DNA from: Clostridia bacterium
GTDB taxonomy: Bacteria; Bacillota_A; Clostridia; UMGS1883
Direction: 5' to 3'
Length of the DNA stretch: 64,000 bases
Assembly: GCA_017467965.1 (NCBI GenBank)
Contig: JAFUJZ010000010.1
Location: 1 to 64,000 of the forward strand
A program made the translations under genes and the position numbers. Under the pieces are notes generated by a model. It was not told the DNA's origin and searched no databases. It worked only from the letters and a program-made list of their open reading frames with translations. Below are positions 36,749 through 46,355 of this stretch, piece by piece; positions within the stretch are counted from its first letter, which is position 1; every line of letters starts with the position of its first letter.

Positions 36749-37192
36749 TTAAAATGGTAAATCATCATCAGTTCCCAAAGGTGAGATAGGATCAGGAAGA
36801 TTGCCGAAAGGCGAATCGTTGAATACGGGTGCTGCATCCATACCGGATGAGTAAGATGAGCTCTGAGCACTCTTCTTGGATTCAACAAAATATGTCCTAT
36901 CTACAACAACATCCGTTGCGTAACGGTTGTTGCCGTCGTTATCTTTCCAGGAACGGGTCTGAATACTTCCCTCAACGCAAATAAGATTGCCCTTCTGGAA
37001 GTACTTAGAAATAAATTCGGCGGTCTGTCTCCAGGCAACACAGTTAATGAAGTCTGTCTGTCTTTCGCCGCCAGCACTCTGATAGTTACGGTCAACTGCA
37101 AGGGAAAACGAGCAAGTCGATGTGCCCTGGGGAGTTGAACGAAGCTCAGGGTCGCGTGTAAATCTGCCAATCAAAATAACTTTGTTTAACAT
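36749..37192 (-). CDS. ssb: Single-stranded DNA-binding protein
   Basis: A 147-residue SSB. The OB fold spans about residues 1-105 (MLNKVILIGRFTRDPELR, FINCVAWRQTAEFISKY, VVVDRTYF). A flexible linker leads to the acidic tail DDDLPF, which recruits repair and replication proteins. It is located between rpsF and rpsR, as in most Firmicutes. Confidence 0.97.
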   Translation of the reverse strand: MLNKVILIGRFTRDPELRSTPQGTSTCSFSLAVDRNYQSAGGERQTDFINCVAWRQTAEFISKYFQKGNLICVEGSIQTRSWKDNDGNNRYATDVVVDRTYFVESKKSAQSSSYSSGMDAAPVFNDSPFGNLPDPISPLGTDDDLPF

Positions 37193-37206
37193 TTCCGCTC
37201 CTCCGA

Positions 37207-37503
37207 TTATTCTTCGACTCTGATAACTATTGTTCTGAGAACGCCTTCAGTAATACCGTAAATTCTCTCAAGTTCCTTGGGGAATTCGGGATTAGCTGTG
37301 AACTTTACAAGTGTGTAGTGACCTTCTGTCTTGTAGTCGATAGGATAAGCAAGTCTTCTCTTACCCCATACGTCAACGCTTTCAACTGTACCGTTAGCCG
37401 CGATAAGGCTCTGGAACTTTTCGGAAAGAGAAGCAATCTTTTCTTCCTCGAGTGCAGCGTCAAGAACAAAAATGGTTTCATACTTGTTTGTGATTACTGC
37501 CAT
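37207..37503 (-). CDS. rpsF: 30S ribosomal protein S6
   Basis: A 98-residue S6 with YETIFVLDAALEEEKI, VWGKRRLAYPIDYKTEGHYTL and RTIVIRVEE. AAGGAGGTG precedes the ATG. First gene of the rpsF-ssb-rpsR operon, from the promoter at 37589-37618. The leader carries two hairpins that may be the binding site for S6:S18 autoregulation. Confidence 0.97.
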   Translation of the reverse strand: MAVITNKYETIFVLDAALEEEKIASLSEKFQSLIAANGTVESVDVWGKRRLAYPIDYKTEGHYTLVKFTANPEFPKELERIYGITEGVLRTIVIRVEE

Positions 37504-37528
37504 TTTTTACACCTCCTTATGGTCTCTG

Positions 37529-37584
37529 GCCCCGTACATATTACGGAGCAAGGAATTGCGGATGGGATTTTGTTTTCCGCAATT
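37529..37584 (-). promoter_or_regulatory. Two-hairpin rpsF leader, candidate S6:S18 autoregulatory site
   Basis: On the minus strand, hairpin 1 pairs AATTGCGGA with TCCGCAATT (37576-37584 and 37554-37562), and hairpin 2 pairs GCTCCGTA with TACGGGGC (37542-37549 and 37529-37536). rpsF leaders in many bacteria bind S6:S18 through a CCG-containing motif. CCG is present in hairpin 2, but I cannot confirm the full consensus. Confidence 0.4.
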
Positions 37585-37588
37585 ATTG

Positions 37589-37618
37589 ATTATAGCCCGA
37601 AAACCACCAAAATGTCAA
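37589..37618 (-). promoter_or_regulatory. SigA-type promoter of the rpsF operon
   Basis: On the minus strand TTGACA (37613-37618), 18 bases, TATAAT (37589-37594): both hexamers are consensus. Confidence 0.9.
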
Positions 37619-37816
37619 TAGATTTTTTAAAAGTTTTTTCCTAAAAAAGGGCTAAAACAAAAGTTTGTGCAAAATGCACATTTTGAGTGTGTAGATTTGT
37701 ACAAAAAATCAAAAGGAAATCAAATTATTTTTGTCGAAAATATACAAATAAGTGAGTGTCGTATATGATTACGGCAGACAATTTAAAACTATATTACATA
37801 AATGGAGGACAGAAAA

Positions 37817-39862
37817 ATGAAAGTGTATGAAGGAAAAGACATCAGAAACGTTGCCCTGGCAGGCCATTCGGGCTCCGGTAAAACAGAGTTTATTGAAGCG
37901 GCTCTGTTTAAAGCCGGAGTGACTGACAGATGGGGTAAGGTAAGCGAAGGCAACACAGTTTGTGACTACGACGCAGAAGAAATCAAGCGTCAGATGAGCG
38001 TTAACTGTACAGTAGCACCTTTTAACTGGAGTACTGCAAAAATTGCCGACACAAAGGTAAACCTTATCGACACGCCCGGTTATTTTGACTTTGTGGGCGA
38101 TGTTAAGAGTGCAGTAAGAGTTGCTGACAGCGTGCTTATCGTTATCAACGGCCGTGAAGGCGTTGAAGTTGGTGCTGAATTTGCATGGCAGTATGCAACA
38201 GAGCAGGGTAAGCCCAAGATGATTTTTGTAAATAACATGGACGATGATGATGTATCATTCCGTGAAACACTTACACTTTTAAGAGATAAATTCGGTACAA
38301 GTATTGCACCTTTCCGTGTTCCCACTCGTGAAGATGGTCACCTTACAGGCTATGTAAACATCGTTTCCGGTAAGGCATATTCCGTTAAGGGCGAAACTGA
38401 AATGGAAGTTCCGATCCCTCATAAGTACCTCGCAAGCTATGAAGGATATCATGATATATTGGTAGAAGCAGCCGCAATGAGTGACGATGACCTTATGGAA
38501 AAGTACCTTGGCGGTGAACAGATTAGTGACGAAGAGATGCGCGGCGCACTTAAAAAGGGTGTTAAAGCAGGTGACATCGTTCCCGTATACGGCGGTAGCG
38601 CAACAAGCGGTTTTGCTATCCGTTCCATTATGGATGCAATCCTCAAGTATCTTCCTTCTCCCGTTGAAACTAACAATGAAGTTGTTGACTGCGATCCTTC
38701 CGGTCCCGCTTCTCTTATCACATTCAAGACCATTGCCGACCAGTACGTTGGTAAGATTTCTATGTTTAAGGTAGCAAGTGGTGTTGTAAAGAGCGACTCC
38801 GCCCTCTACAATCCCCGTACAGGTGAAACAGAAAAGATTGGTAAACTCTATGTAATGTGCGGTAAAAAGCAGGAAGAAGTAAGTGAACTCCATGCAGGCG
38901 ATATCGGTGCTGTTACAAAGGTTAATAACCTTAAGACAGGCGATACGCTCTGCGAAAAGGGCAGCGATATTGAGCTTGAAGGCATTGTGTTTGCAAAGCC
39001 CATGCTTTCTATGGCAATCCGTCCTATGGCTAAGGGCGACGAAGAAAAGATCAATGCTTCTCTTGCTCGTCTTATGGAAGAAGACCCCACATTTACAGTT
39101 GAACAGAATAATCTTACAGGTCAGATGATTCTCTCCGGTAAGGGCGAACAGCACCTTGACATCATCTGCTCTAAGCTTAAGAGCAAGTTTGGTATCGGTG
39201 TTGACCTTATCGTTCCCAAGGTTGCATACCGTGAAACTATCAAGAAAACAGTTACAGTTCAGGGCAGACACAAGAAGCAGTCCGGCGGTCACGGTCAGTT
39301 TGGTGATGTTTGGATTGAATTCTCCCCCAGTGGTGAAGAGGGTCTCACATTTGACCAGCGAGTTGTGGGCGGTGCAGTTCCCAAGAACTTCTTCCCCGCT
39401 GTTGAAAAGGGCTTGCAGGAATGTATGGGTGAAGGCGTTCTCGGTGGTTTCCCCGTAACAGGTATCAAGGCAGTATTGACAGACGGTAGCTATCACCCCG
39501 TTGACTCCTCCGAAATGGCGTTCAAGATTGCAGCATCCATTGCGTTCAAGGAAGGTACAGCTCAGGCTCAGCCCGTTCTTTTGGAACCTATCGGCAAGCT
39601 TAAGGTTACAGTTCCCTCCAAGAAAATGGGCGATATCATCGGTGACCTCAACAAACGTCGCGGCAGAATTCTTGCCATGAACGAAATCGGCAACAACAAG
39701 GGCGAAGTGGAAGCCGAAGTTCCCATGAGCGAAATGACCCGTTATGCAATCGATCTTCGTTCCATGACAAAGGGCCGCGGTCAGTTTGACTTTGACTTTG
39801 AACGTTATGAAGAAGTACCCGCACAGAATGTAGCTAAGATTTTGGCAGATAGAAATAGATAA
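37817..39862 (+). CDS. Atypical elongation factor G-like translational GTPase
   Basis: A 681-residue protein with full EF-G architecture: G domain, domain II, and III-V (GRHKKQSGGHGQFGDV, then the domain IV/V ending VPMSEMTRYAIDLRSMTKGRGQF). The G motifs differ from canonical EF-G: G1 is GHSGSGKTEF, the switch I RGIT is replaced by RQMSVNCT, G3 is DTPGYFDF (no catalytic His) and G4 is NNMD in place of NKMD. This fits the second, EF-G-like family of Firmicutes rather than the main factor. The ATG at 37817 is chosen because GGAGG (37804-37808) follows the earlier ATG at 37802. Confidence 0.88.
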   Translation: MKVYEGKDIRNVALAGHSGSGKTEFIEAALFKAGVTDRWGKVSEGNTVCDYDAEEIKRQMSVNCTVAPFNWSTAKIADTKVNLIDTPGYFDFVGDVKSAVRVADSVLIVINGREGVEVGAEFAWQYATEQGKPKMIFVNNMDDDDVSFRETLTLLRDKFGTSIAPFRVPTREDGHLTGYVNIVSGKAYSVKGETEMEVPIPHKYLASYEGYHDILVEAAAMSDDDLMEKYLGGEQISDEEMRGALKKGVKAGDIVPVYGGSATSGFAIRSIMDAILKYLPSPVETNNEVVDCDPSGPASLITFKTIADQYVGKISMFKVASGVVKSDSALYNPRTGETEKIGKLYVMCGKKQEEVSELHAGDIGAVTKVNNLKTGDTLCEKGSDIELEGIVFAKPMLSMAIRPMAKGDEEKINASLARLMEEDPTFTVEQNNLTGQMILSGKGEQHLDIICSKLKSKFGIGVDLIVPKVAYRETIKKTVTVQGRHKKQSGGHGQFGDVWIEFSPSGEEGLTFDQRVVGGAVPKNFFPAVEKGLQECMGEGVLGGFPVTGIKAVLTDGSYHPVDSSEMAFKIAASIAFKEGTAQAQPVLLEPIGKLKVTVPSKKMGDIIGDLNKRRGRILAMNEIGNNKGEVEAEVPMSEMTRYAIDLRSMTKGRGQFDFDFERYEEVPAQNVAKILADRNR

Positions 39863-39878
39863 TTTTTAACAGATAAGC

Positions 39879-39914
39879 AAAAACCTTCGTACTTTTTGGT
39901 ACGGAGGTTTTTGT
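39879..39914 (+). terminator. Rho-independent terminator after the EF-G-like gene
   Basis: A 14-bp stem (39879-39892 with 39899-39912, one wobble) with a T-rich 3' arm running into TTTTTG. Confidence 0.9.
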
Positions 39915-39947
39915 TTGATGAAATTATGTAATAAGTGTAAAAATATA

Positions 39948-39976
39948 TTGAAGAAATGATTAAAACATGATATAAT
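39948..39976 (+). promoter_or_regulatory. SigA-type promoter of recJ-rel
   Basis: TTGAAG (39948-39953), 17 bases, TATAAT (39971-39976) with a TG extension. Confidence 0.8.
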
Positions 39977-40040
39977 AAATCATAATTGTATCTGTTTTTT
40001 AGTATGGGGTATCCTTCGGGATTGGAGAAAGGAGAAAACA

Positions 40041-42035
40041 ATGGCAATAACGACAAAGCGTTGGTTTTATCCTGCGGAAGACGCAGACGAAAATATCATA
40101 TACGCTTACGGGAAGCTTTTGGGGATAACTCCCTTGGTGGCAAAGGTTCTCATAAATCGCGGCATTACCGATGCGGGCGATGCAAAAGGTTTTATTGAAC
40201 GAAGCGTGGAATCCTTGCATTCACCTTTTCTTATCAATGATATGGACAAGGCTGTAGAGCGCATCAACAAAGCTATCGAGAACAAAGAAAAAATAACTAT
40301 CTACGGCGACTATGACGTGGACGGTATTACAAGTACTGCTATTATGGTGTCGTTTCTTAAAAAGAACGGCGCTGTTGTGAATGCGTATATTCCCGACAGA
40401 CAAAACGAGGGCTACGGCGTAAACCGCGAAGCTATCGAAAAAATTGTCGAGGACGGCACAAAGCTTATCATAACCGTTGATACCGGTATTACAGCGTGGG
40501 AAGAGGTTAACTTCGCCCGCGAGCACGGTATAGATGTTATCATAACAGATCATCATGAATGTAAGGACATTGTGCCTGAAGCTATAGCTGTTATCAATCC
40601 CAAGCGAAACGACTGTACATATCCTTTCAAAGACCTTGCAGGTGTTGGTGTTGCGTTCAAGCTTATATGTGCGCTTTCGAAGGGTGATGCTAAGGAAATC
40701 CTTGATGAGTATTCAGATATTATAGCTCTGGGCACCATTGCCGACGTTGTAAGTCTTACAGGTGAAAACCGCGTTATTGCAGGCAGAGGACTTGAAAAGC
40801 TCAAGACAAACCCAAATCTTGGCTTAGGTGCGGTTATACGTACCATAGGCTCAAACCCTAAGTGGAACAGCTCTGCCGTTGTCAGCTACTCCATTGCACC
40901 CCGAATCAATGCGGCAGGTCGTATGAGCTCTGCCATGACAGCTGTAAACCTTCTCCTCACAAAGGATGAGAGAGAAGCCGAAGAGCTGGCTATGGAGCTT
41001 GACCGCGAAAATAAAGAAAGACAAAATCAGGAGAGTGTTATATTTGAAGAAGCACTCGAGATGCTCCGTGACGAAAAGCACGCAGATAAAAAGGTACTTA
41101 TATTGGCAAAGCGCGGCTGGCATCACGGCATTATCGGTGTTGTTGCATCAAGAATATGCGACAAATTCCAGAAAAGCTGTATATTGATTTCCATAGAAGA
41201 TGACAAGTGCAAATCCTCTGGCAGAAGTATGGGCGGCATCAATCTTTTTGAAGGTTTGTCCGGCTGTGCCGACATACTCGAAAACTTTGGCGGACACGCA
41301 TATGCCGCAGGCTTTGCAATCCGTGAGGAAAATATCGCAGAGCTTGACAGACGTCTTAACGAGTACGCAAAGGCTGTGTTGCCTGCACGTATAACAAGAG
41401 ATATATACATTGATGCAAAGGTGGAAATCGGCGATATTACCATTTCAACCGTTAAGGAAACCGAAGTTTTGGGTCCCTACGGTGTTGGCAACAAAATGCC
41501 CACCGTTGCATTGGAAAACGTAAGAATTGCCGATATCAAAACCCTGTCCGAGGGTAAGCATTGCCGTATTCTGGCTGAAAAGAACGGCAAAAAGCTTGAA
41601 GTTATAGCGTTTGGACGAAGCAAAATCGCAACTGATTTTATGGTTGGCGATATTGTGGATATTGCAGGCGAAATGAATATAAACATCTACAACGGTCAGT
41701 CACGTGCTCAGCTTATATTGGAGGATATAAAGCTCTCGGGTGAAGCCGTGCCTCAAAGAGAGGATTTTGTGGATGTTTTCAGATACTTAAGAGCACAGGG
41801 CGAGGTTGTCGAAGGCGATATAATGAATATTGCAAGACACCTTGGTGCAAGCCTTAACCGTGTTATCACACAGGAAAAACTGGAAAATATTATTCTGGTA
41901 TTTGAAGATGTTAAAATATTGGAATACTCAGTAAGAGGCGACAATATAAAAATCAGACTTTTGCCCACCGAAAAGGGGACAAAGATTAATATTACTGCAA
42001 GCGATGTGTATAAGGAACTTTGCCAAGGTCTGTAA
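40041..42035 (+). CDS. recJ: Single-stranded-DNA-specific exonuclease RecJ
   Basis: A 664-residue DHH-family 5'-3' exonuclease. Motifs: GDYDVDGITSTA (about residue 90), VDTGITA, TDHHEC (DHH), GTIADVVSL, and the DHHA1 part with GGHAYAAGF. An OB-fold C-terminal region follows (GVGNKMPTVALENV). The role is recombination and mismatch repair. GAAAGGAG precedes the ATG. rel begins 12 bases after its stop, so the two are co-transcribed. Confidence 0.94.
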   Translation: MAITTKRWFYPAEDADENIIYAYGKLLGITPLVAKVLINRGITDAGDAKGFIERSVESLHSPFLINDMDKAVERINKAIENKEKITIYGDYDVDGITSTAIMVSFLKKNGAVVNAYIPDRQNEGYGVNREAIEKIVEDGTKLIITVDTGITAWEEVNFAREHGIDVIITDHHECKDIVPEAIAVINPKRNDCTYPFKDLAGVGVAFKLICALSKGDAKEILDEYSDIIALGTIADVVSLTGENRVIAGRGLEKLKTNPNLGLGAVIRTIGSNPKWNSSAVVSYSIAPRINAAGRMSSAMTAVNLLLTKDEREAEELAMELDRENKERQNQESVIFEEALEMLRDEKHADKKVLILAKRGWHHGIIGVVASRICDKFQKSCILISIEDDKCKSSGRSMGGINLFEGLSGCADILENFGGHAYAAGFAIREENIAELDRRLNEYAKAVLPARITRDIYIDAKVEIGDITISTVKETEVLGPYGVGNKMPTVALENVRIADIKTLSEGKHCRILAEKNGKKLEVIAFGRSKIATDFMVGDIVDIAGEMNINIYNGQSRAQLILEDIKLSGEAVPQREDFVDVFRYLRAQGEVVEGDIMNIARHLGASLNRVITQEKLENIILVFEDVKILEYSVRGDNIKIRLLPTEKGTKINITASDVYKELCQGL

Positions 42036-42047
42036 GGGGGCATCTGT

Positions 42048-44216
42048 ATGGAAAGAGAAAAAGCTACAATTGAAAAAATTATAGCAAGGGTGAAAGAGTA
42101 TAACCCTACAGCCGATACCGAGCGTATTATGAACGCATACAATCTCTGTGTAGAAGCCCACGGAGATCAGCTTCGTAACAGTGGTGAGCCGTACTACATT
42201 CATCCGTTGGAGGTATCGTATATATTAGCTGACATGGAGCTTGACTGCGATACTGTTATAGTGGGGCTTTTGCATGACGTTATTGAGGATACTCCCTACG
42301 GCTATGAAAAAGTAAAAAGTGAATTCGGCGAGCAGGTGGCATACCTTGTAGAGGGTGTTACAAAGCTTGAAAAAATCAAGTCCACCTCCCGTGAAGAAGC
42401 TCAGATAGAAAACCTCCGCAAAATGATACTTGCAATGGCGAAGGACATCCGCGTTATCCTTGTAAAGCTTGCGGACCGTCTTCATAATATGCGCACAATG
42501 AAGTTTATGAGCGAGGCAAAGCAGAGAGAAAAATCTCACGAAACACTTGAGGTTTATGCACCCTTGGCGCATAGGTTGGGTATTTCAAAAATCAAGAGTG
42601 AGCTTGAAGATTTGTCTATCAAATATCTTGACAGTGTAGGTTATTACGAAATCGTCGAAGGCTTAAAACAGAAAAAAGGCGAAAGAGAAGAATATGTAAC
42701 ACTTATTAAAGATACTTTAGGCAGCAAGCTGCAGGATATGAATATTAATGCTCATATCTCGGGCAGAGCAAAGCATATTTACTCAATTTACAGAAAAATG
42801 TATTCTCAGGGTAAAACTTTGGATGAAATATACGACCTTTTTGCAGTGCGTATCATAGTTGATGACGTTACCGAGTGTTACAGTGCGCTTGGTATGGTGC
42901 ATGAATTGTATAAGCCTATTCCCGGCAGATTTAAGGACTATATTGCAATGCCCAAGCCCAACATGTATCAGTCACTACACACAACCTTAATAGGCCCCAC
43001 AGGTCAGCCCTTTGAAGTGCAGATAAGAACATGGGACATGCACAAGGTTGCAGAGCAGGGTGTCGCAGCCCACTGGAAATATAAAGAAGGCATTTCGGGC
43101 GAAACCAACCAGGACGAAAAGCTTGCGTGGGTACGCCAGTTATTGGAAGTGCAGAGCGAAGCAACAGACTCTGAGGATTTCATGAAGAGCCTTAAAATTG
43201 ACCTTTTTGCCGACGAGGTATTTGTGTTCACACCTCGTGGAGACGTTGTCAGCCTGCCGCTGGGTGCAACGCCTATTGACTTTGCTTTCTACATCCATAC
43301 GGCAGTAGGCTACAAAATGGTTGGTGCAAAGGCAAATGCTCGTATTGTGCCTCTTGATTATCAGCTCAAAAACGGCGATATTGTAGAGATTATTACGACA
43401 AGCCAGGTAAAAGGCCCCAGCCGAGACTGGCTCAATATTGTAGAAACAGCTCATGCGAGGAGTAAAATCAACGCCTGGTTTAAGAAAGAAAACAGAGAGA
43501 TTAACGTTGAAAAGGGTCGCGAGGCTGTTGAACGTGAAATTAAAAAGCTTAATCTTAATCCCCATGACCTTCTCAAGAGCGAATATATCGAGCCTGTAAC
43601 CCGTCGATATGGCTTCAACACCTTGGAGGATGCTTACTCTGCGGTGGGCTACGGCGGTATCACGGCGGTAAAGATTGCTGTCAGACTTCGTGAATATGCA
43701 ATTAATGATTTGGATATTCAGATTGAGGACAAGATTCCTGTTACAGAGCAGAAAAAGAGCAACAAGCCCTCTAACGGCATTGAGGTTGAGGGTGTTGACA
43801 ACTGTCTTGTGAGGCTCTCCAAGTGCTGTAACCCCGTACCCGGGGACGAAATTATCGGATTTATAACCCGAGGCAGAGGCGTGAGCGTACATCGCATAAG
43901 CTGCGTTAATATTCACGAGGACAAGCTCGATGATGAATCGAAGGCGCGCAGAATTCGCTGTAACTGGGCGGACGGAATCAATCTTAAATATAATGGTGAG
44001 CTGCACATTGAATGTGCTGACAGAAAGGGTATTCTTGCGGATATTGCTTCCGTTGTTGCTGAAAATCAGATTAACATCGTATCGGCAATTTCCAACCCGC
44101 CAAAAGCAAAGGTTGCAGTTATCAATCTGCAGGTTGAGGTTGCAAGCCGTGAACAGCTTAATACCCTTACAAAGAAACTGTATAGGGTTCCCGGCATTTT
44201 GGACATCAGAAGTTAA
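42048..44216 (+). CDS. rel: Bifunctional (p)ppGpp synthetase/hydrolase
   Basis: A 722-residue long RSH protein. The hydrolase domain has intact HD motifs (YYIHPLEVS, GLLHDVIEDT, and LADRLHNMRTM), so degradation should be active. The synthetase shows AKHIYSIYRKM, FAVRIIV and YQSLHTTLIGP. TGS (about residues 385-445, VFVFTPRGDVVSLP), the helical/zinc region (CCNPVPGDEIIGF) and a C-terminal ACT domain complete it. It sets the stringent response. A terminator lies at 44259-44286. Confidence 0.95.
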   Translation: MEREKATIEKIIARVKEYNPTADTERIMNAYNLCVEAHGDQLRNSGEPYYIHPLEVSYILADMELDCDTVIVGLLHDVIEDTPYGYEKVKSEFGEQVAYLVEGVTKLEKIKSTSREEAQIENLRKMILAMAKDIRVILVKLADRLHNMRTMKFMSEAKQREKSHETLEVYAPLAHRLGISKIKSELEDLSIKYLDSVGYYEIVEGLKQKKGEREEYVTLIKDTLGSKLQDMNINAHISGRAKHIYSIYRKMYSQGKTLDEIYDLFAVRIIVDDVTECYSALGMVHELYKPIPGRFKDYIAMPKPNMYQSLHTTLIGPTGQPFEVQIRTWDMHKVAEQGVAAHWKYKEGISGETNQDEKLAWVRQLLEVQSEATDSEDFMKSLKIDLFADEVFVFTPRGDVVSLPLGATPIDFAFYIHTAVGYKMVGAKANARIVPLDYQLKNGDIVEIITTSQVKGPSRDWLNIVETAHARSKINAWFKKENREINVEKGREAVEREIKKLNLNPHDLLKSEYIEPVTRRYGFNTLEDAYSAVGYGGITAVKIAVRLREYAINDLDIQIEDKIPVTEQKKSNKPSNGIEVEGVDNCLVRLSKCCNPVPGDEIIGFITRGRGVSVHRISCVNIHEDKLDDESKARRIRCNWADGINLKYNGELHIECADRKGILADIASVVAENQINIVSAISNPPKAKVAVINLQVEVASREQLNTLTKKLYRVPGILDIRS

Positions 44217-44220
44217 AATA

Positions 44221-44252
44221 ATTCGTAATGCGTAATTCGTAATGCGTAATTA
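44221..44252. repeat. Short tandem repeat after rel
   Basis: A 14-base unit containing ATTCGTAATGCGTA is repeated about 2.3 times just past the rel stop. It lies directly ahead of the terminator stem. No function is evident. Confidence 0.75.
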
Positions 44253-44258
44253 CAGGAG

Positions 44259-44286
44259 AACGCAATCCGTAAGGATTGCGTTTCTT
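44259..44286 (+). terminator. Rho-independent terminator after rel
   Basis: Stem AACGCAATCC/GGATTGCGTT (44259-44268 with 44273-44282), loop GTAA, then a short T-rich tail. The tail is weak, so some read-through into the next gene is likely. Confidence 0.75.
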
Positions 44287-44305
44287 GATTAAATGGAGAA
44301 TAGAG

Positions 44306-44911
44306 ATGAAGATACGTAAACTTGTTTTGGGTGCTTTAGGCACAAACTGCTATGTTTTAGGCGATAAAAATGTTGCATTGGTAGATGCGGCGGCAAATGC
44401 TGACGGCATAATCAAATATCTTGAAAGTGAAAACCTTGTTTTAGAGGCAATACTTGTGACGCACGGTCATTTTGACCATGTTATGGCACTTAGTGAATTG
44501 CGTGAAAAAACAGGTGCAAAGGTATATATGCACAAGGACGATATCCCCATGTTGGGAAGTTTGGAAAAAAGCCTCGGCTTTATGACAGGCGATACCCCAA
44601 ATGAATGTGAAATCGACGTAGTGCTTTCGGGCGGGGAGGAAATCACCTTTGGCGATGACAAGGTATCTGTAATGCACACGCCGGGTCATTCACAAGGCTC
44701 TGTAAGCTATATAGGCTCGGGCTTTGTAGCAAGCGGTGACCTTATTTTTAAGGAAAGCATAGGCAGATATGATTTTGGTAGCTACTGTAGCGAAATGGCA
44801 TCAATAAGGAAGCTTTTGGCATCTATAGAATCCGATACTGTCATCCTGCCGGGACATGGTGAGGAAACCACCAAGGCGTATGAATTGGAGAATAATCCGT
44901 ATCTTAAATGA
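44306..44911 (+). CDS. Metallo-beta-lactamase fold hydrolase (YqgX/glyoxalase II-like)
   Basis: A 201-residue enzyme with the metal motif THGHFDH (about residue 55), then HTPGHSQGSVSY, SGDLIFKESIGRYD and the final LPGHGEET. These fit a hydroxyacylglutathione-hydrolase-like MBL protein; the natural substrate is unknown. The ATG at 44306 has GGAGA six bases upstream, whereas an in-frame TTG at 44276 lies inside the terminator. It precedes hemZ, an arrangement often seen after rel in Clostridia. Confidence 0.85.
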   Translation: MKIRKLVLGALGTNCYVLGDKNVALVDAAANADGIIKYLESENLVLEAILVTHGHFDHVMALSELREKTGAKVYMHKDDIPMLGSLEKSLGFMTGDTPNECEIDVVLSGGEEITFGDDKVSVMHTPGHSQGSVSYIGSGFVASGDLIFKESIGRYDFGSYCSEMASIRKLLASIESDTVILPGHGEETTKAYELENNPYLK

Positions 44912-44942
44912 TGCGGAGTTTGATTTGAAGTGGTGAATAGTA

Positions 44943-46343
44943 GTGGAGATTATAACAATAGGTCATGATGCGGAAAACGGCGTAAGGCAGATAATGCAGC
45001 TTTTCTTTTCGCTTAGTGATGATGTAAAAGTCGTAAGCTGTTTAGAAGAAAACAAGGCAAGTGCCACGATAACCGCCCATGGCAAAACTGCATCCGGCGA
45101 GGCGATTTGTGCATCGGATGAAAAGCTTTATGTTACCAATGCGATTAAAAAATCGGTTTTTTATGCAGCAAAAAAGCTTTCTGATATGCCGGCTCCTTGG
45201 GGTATATCCACGGGTATACGCCCTGCAAAAGGAGCGCGCAAAATGCTTGGAAGGTACACTGACGAGGAAATTTTAAATCACCTCATGGACGAATACCTTA
45301 TGGATACAGGGAAAGCACATCTTGCACTGGATGTTGCAAAAAGTGAGGAAAAAATCCTCTCCTCGATGCCTCATAATTCCGTAAGCTTATACGTAGGTAT
45401 ACCCTTTTGCCCGTCAAGATGTGCTTACTGCTCTTTTATAAGTCAGGCGACAGAGCACAACAAAAAGTATATAGCACCTTACGTGGAAATCCTCATAAAG
45501 GAGATTGCGCACACCTCAAAAATAATAAAAAGCCTTGGAATGAAGGTTGATACAGTTTATTTCGGAGGCGGTACTCCTACGGCTATTGATACACACCTTT
45601 TGGAAAAAATCATATCAGCCATGTATGATAAATTCGATTTGGAAAACATACGCGAGTTTACCGTGGAGGCAGGCAGACCTGACACCTTCACAAAAGAAAT
45701 GACCGATATGTTAAAGAGACAAGGCGTGGGCAGGATTAGTATTAATCCCCAAACCATGCACAACGCTACCCTTGAAAAAGTTGGCAGACGCCACAGCGTT
45801 GAAGATGTTTACAACGCCTTTTATCTTGCAAGGCAATCGGGTATAGAAAGCATCAACGCTGACCTTATCGCGGGACTTCCGGGTGAGGATGAAAAAATGA
45901 TTGAAGAGTCCGTTTCAAAAATCCTTGGACTTAATCCCGATGCAGTAACGGTGCATACTTTATATATGAAGCGGGCAGCAGATTTGATTGGAGATTTTGA
46001 ACAGATACGTTTTGCCACAAACACCGCAAAAATGGTAGACAAATGCGCATCGATGCTGACCCAAAGGGAGATTTATCCCTATTATATGTACAAACAGCGC
46101 AATACGCTGGGCAATCTTGAAAACGTAGGCTATGCAAAGCATGGTCACGAGAGCCTTTACAACGTATATATCATGGAAGAGGTACAGCCCATTGTGGCAC
46201 TTGGTGCAGGAGGCTCAACCAAAATGGTTAAGGGTGAGTGCATTGAGAGAGTTTATAATCCAAAGGATGCGGCAGACTATGTAAACCGCATAGATGAGGT
46301 TTTAAAAAGAAAAGATATGTTTTTAAAATTTTATGATAAATAA
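44943..46343 (+). CDS. hemZ: HemZ-type radical SAM protein (coproporphyrinogen dehydrogenase-like)
   Basis: A 466-residue HemN/HemZ-family protein. The [4Fe-4S] motif is GIPFCPSRCAYCSF (about residues 155-166), with YFGGGTPTAI, EAGRPD, RISINPQTM and LIAGLPGED later. Family members oxidise coproporphyrinogen III or act in other haem-related chemistry; no other haem genes are in the window, so the reaction here is uncertain. Translation probably starts at GTG 44943 with a weak ribosome site. Confidence 0.85.
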   Translation: MEIITIGHDAENGVRQIMQLFFSLSDDVKVVSCLEENKASATITAHGKTASGEAICASDEKLYVTNAIKKSVFYAAKKLSDMPAPWGISTGIRPAKGARKMLGRYTDEEILNHLMDEYLMDTGKAHLALDVAKSEEKILSSMPHNSVSLYVGIPFCPSRCAYCSFISQATEHNKKYIAPYVEILIKEIAHTSKIIKSLGMKVDTVYFGGGTPTAIDTHLLEKIISAMYDKFDLENIREFTVEAGRPDTFTKEMTDMLKRQGVGRISINPQTMHNATLEKVGRRHSVEDVYNAFYLARQSGIESINADLIAGLPGEDEKMIEESVSKILGLNPDAVTVHTLYMKRAADLIGDFEQIRFATNTAKMVDKCASMLTQREIYPYYMYKQRNTLGNLENVGYAKHGHESLYNVYIMEEVQPIVALGAGGSTKMVKGECIERVYNPKDAADYVNRIDEVLKRKDMFLKFYDK

Positions 46344-46355
46344 GGAGGATGTAAA

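Noticed and set aside
38279..39496. 405-codon minus-strand open frame opposite the EF-G-like gene
   Set aside because: It is a shadow of a well-supported gene, is Cys-rich and composition-biased, and lacks a ribosome site.
37817..39862. Tetracycline-resistance ribosomal protection protein
   Set aside because: Length and domain order fit, but the G motifs and the divergent rpsF context fit the EF-G-like housekeeping family better; no resistance context is present.
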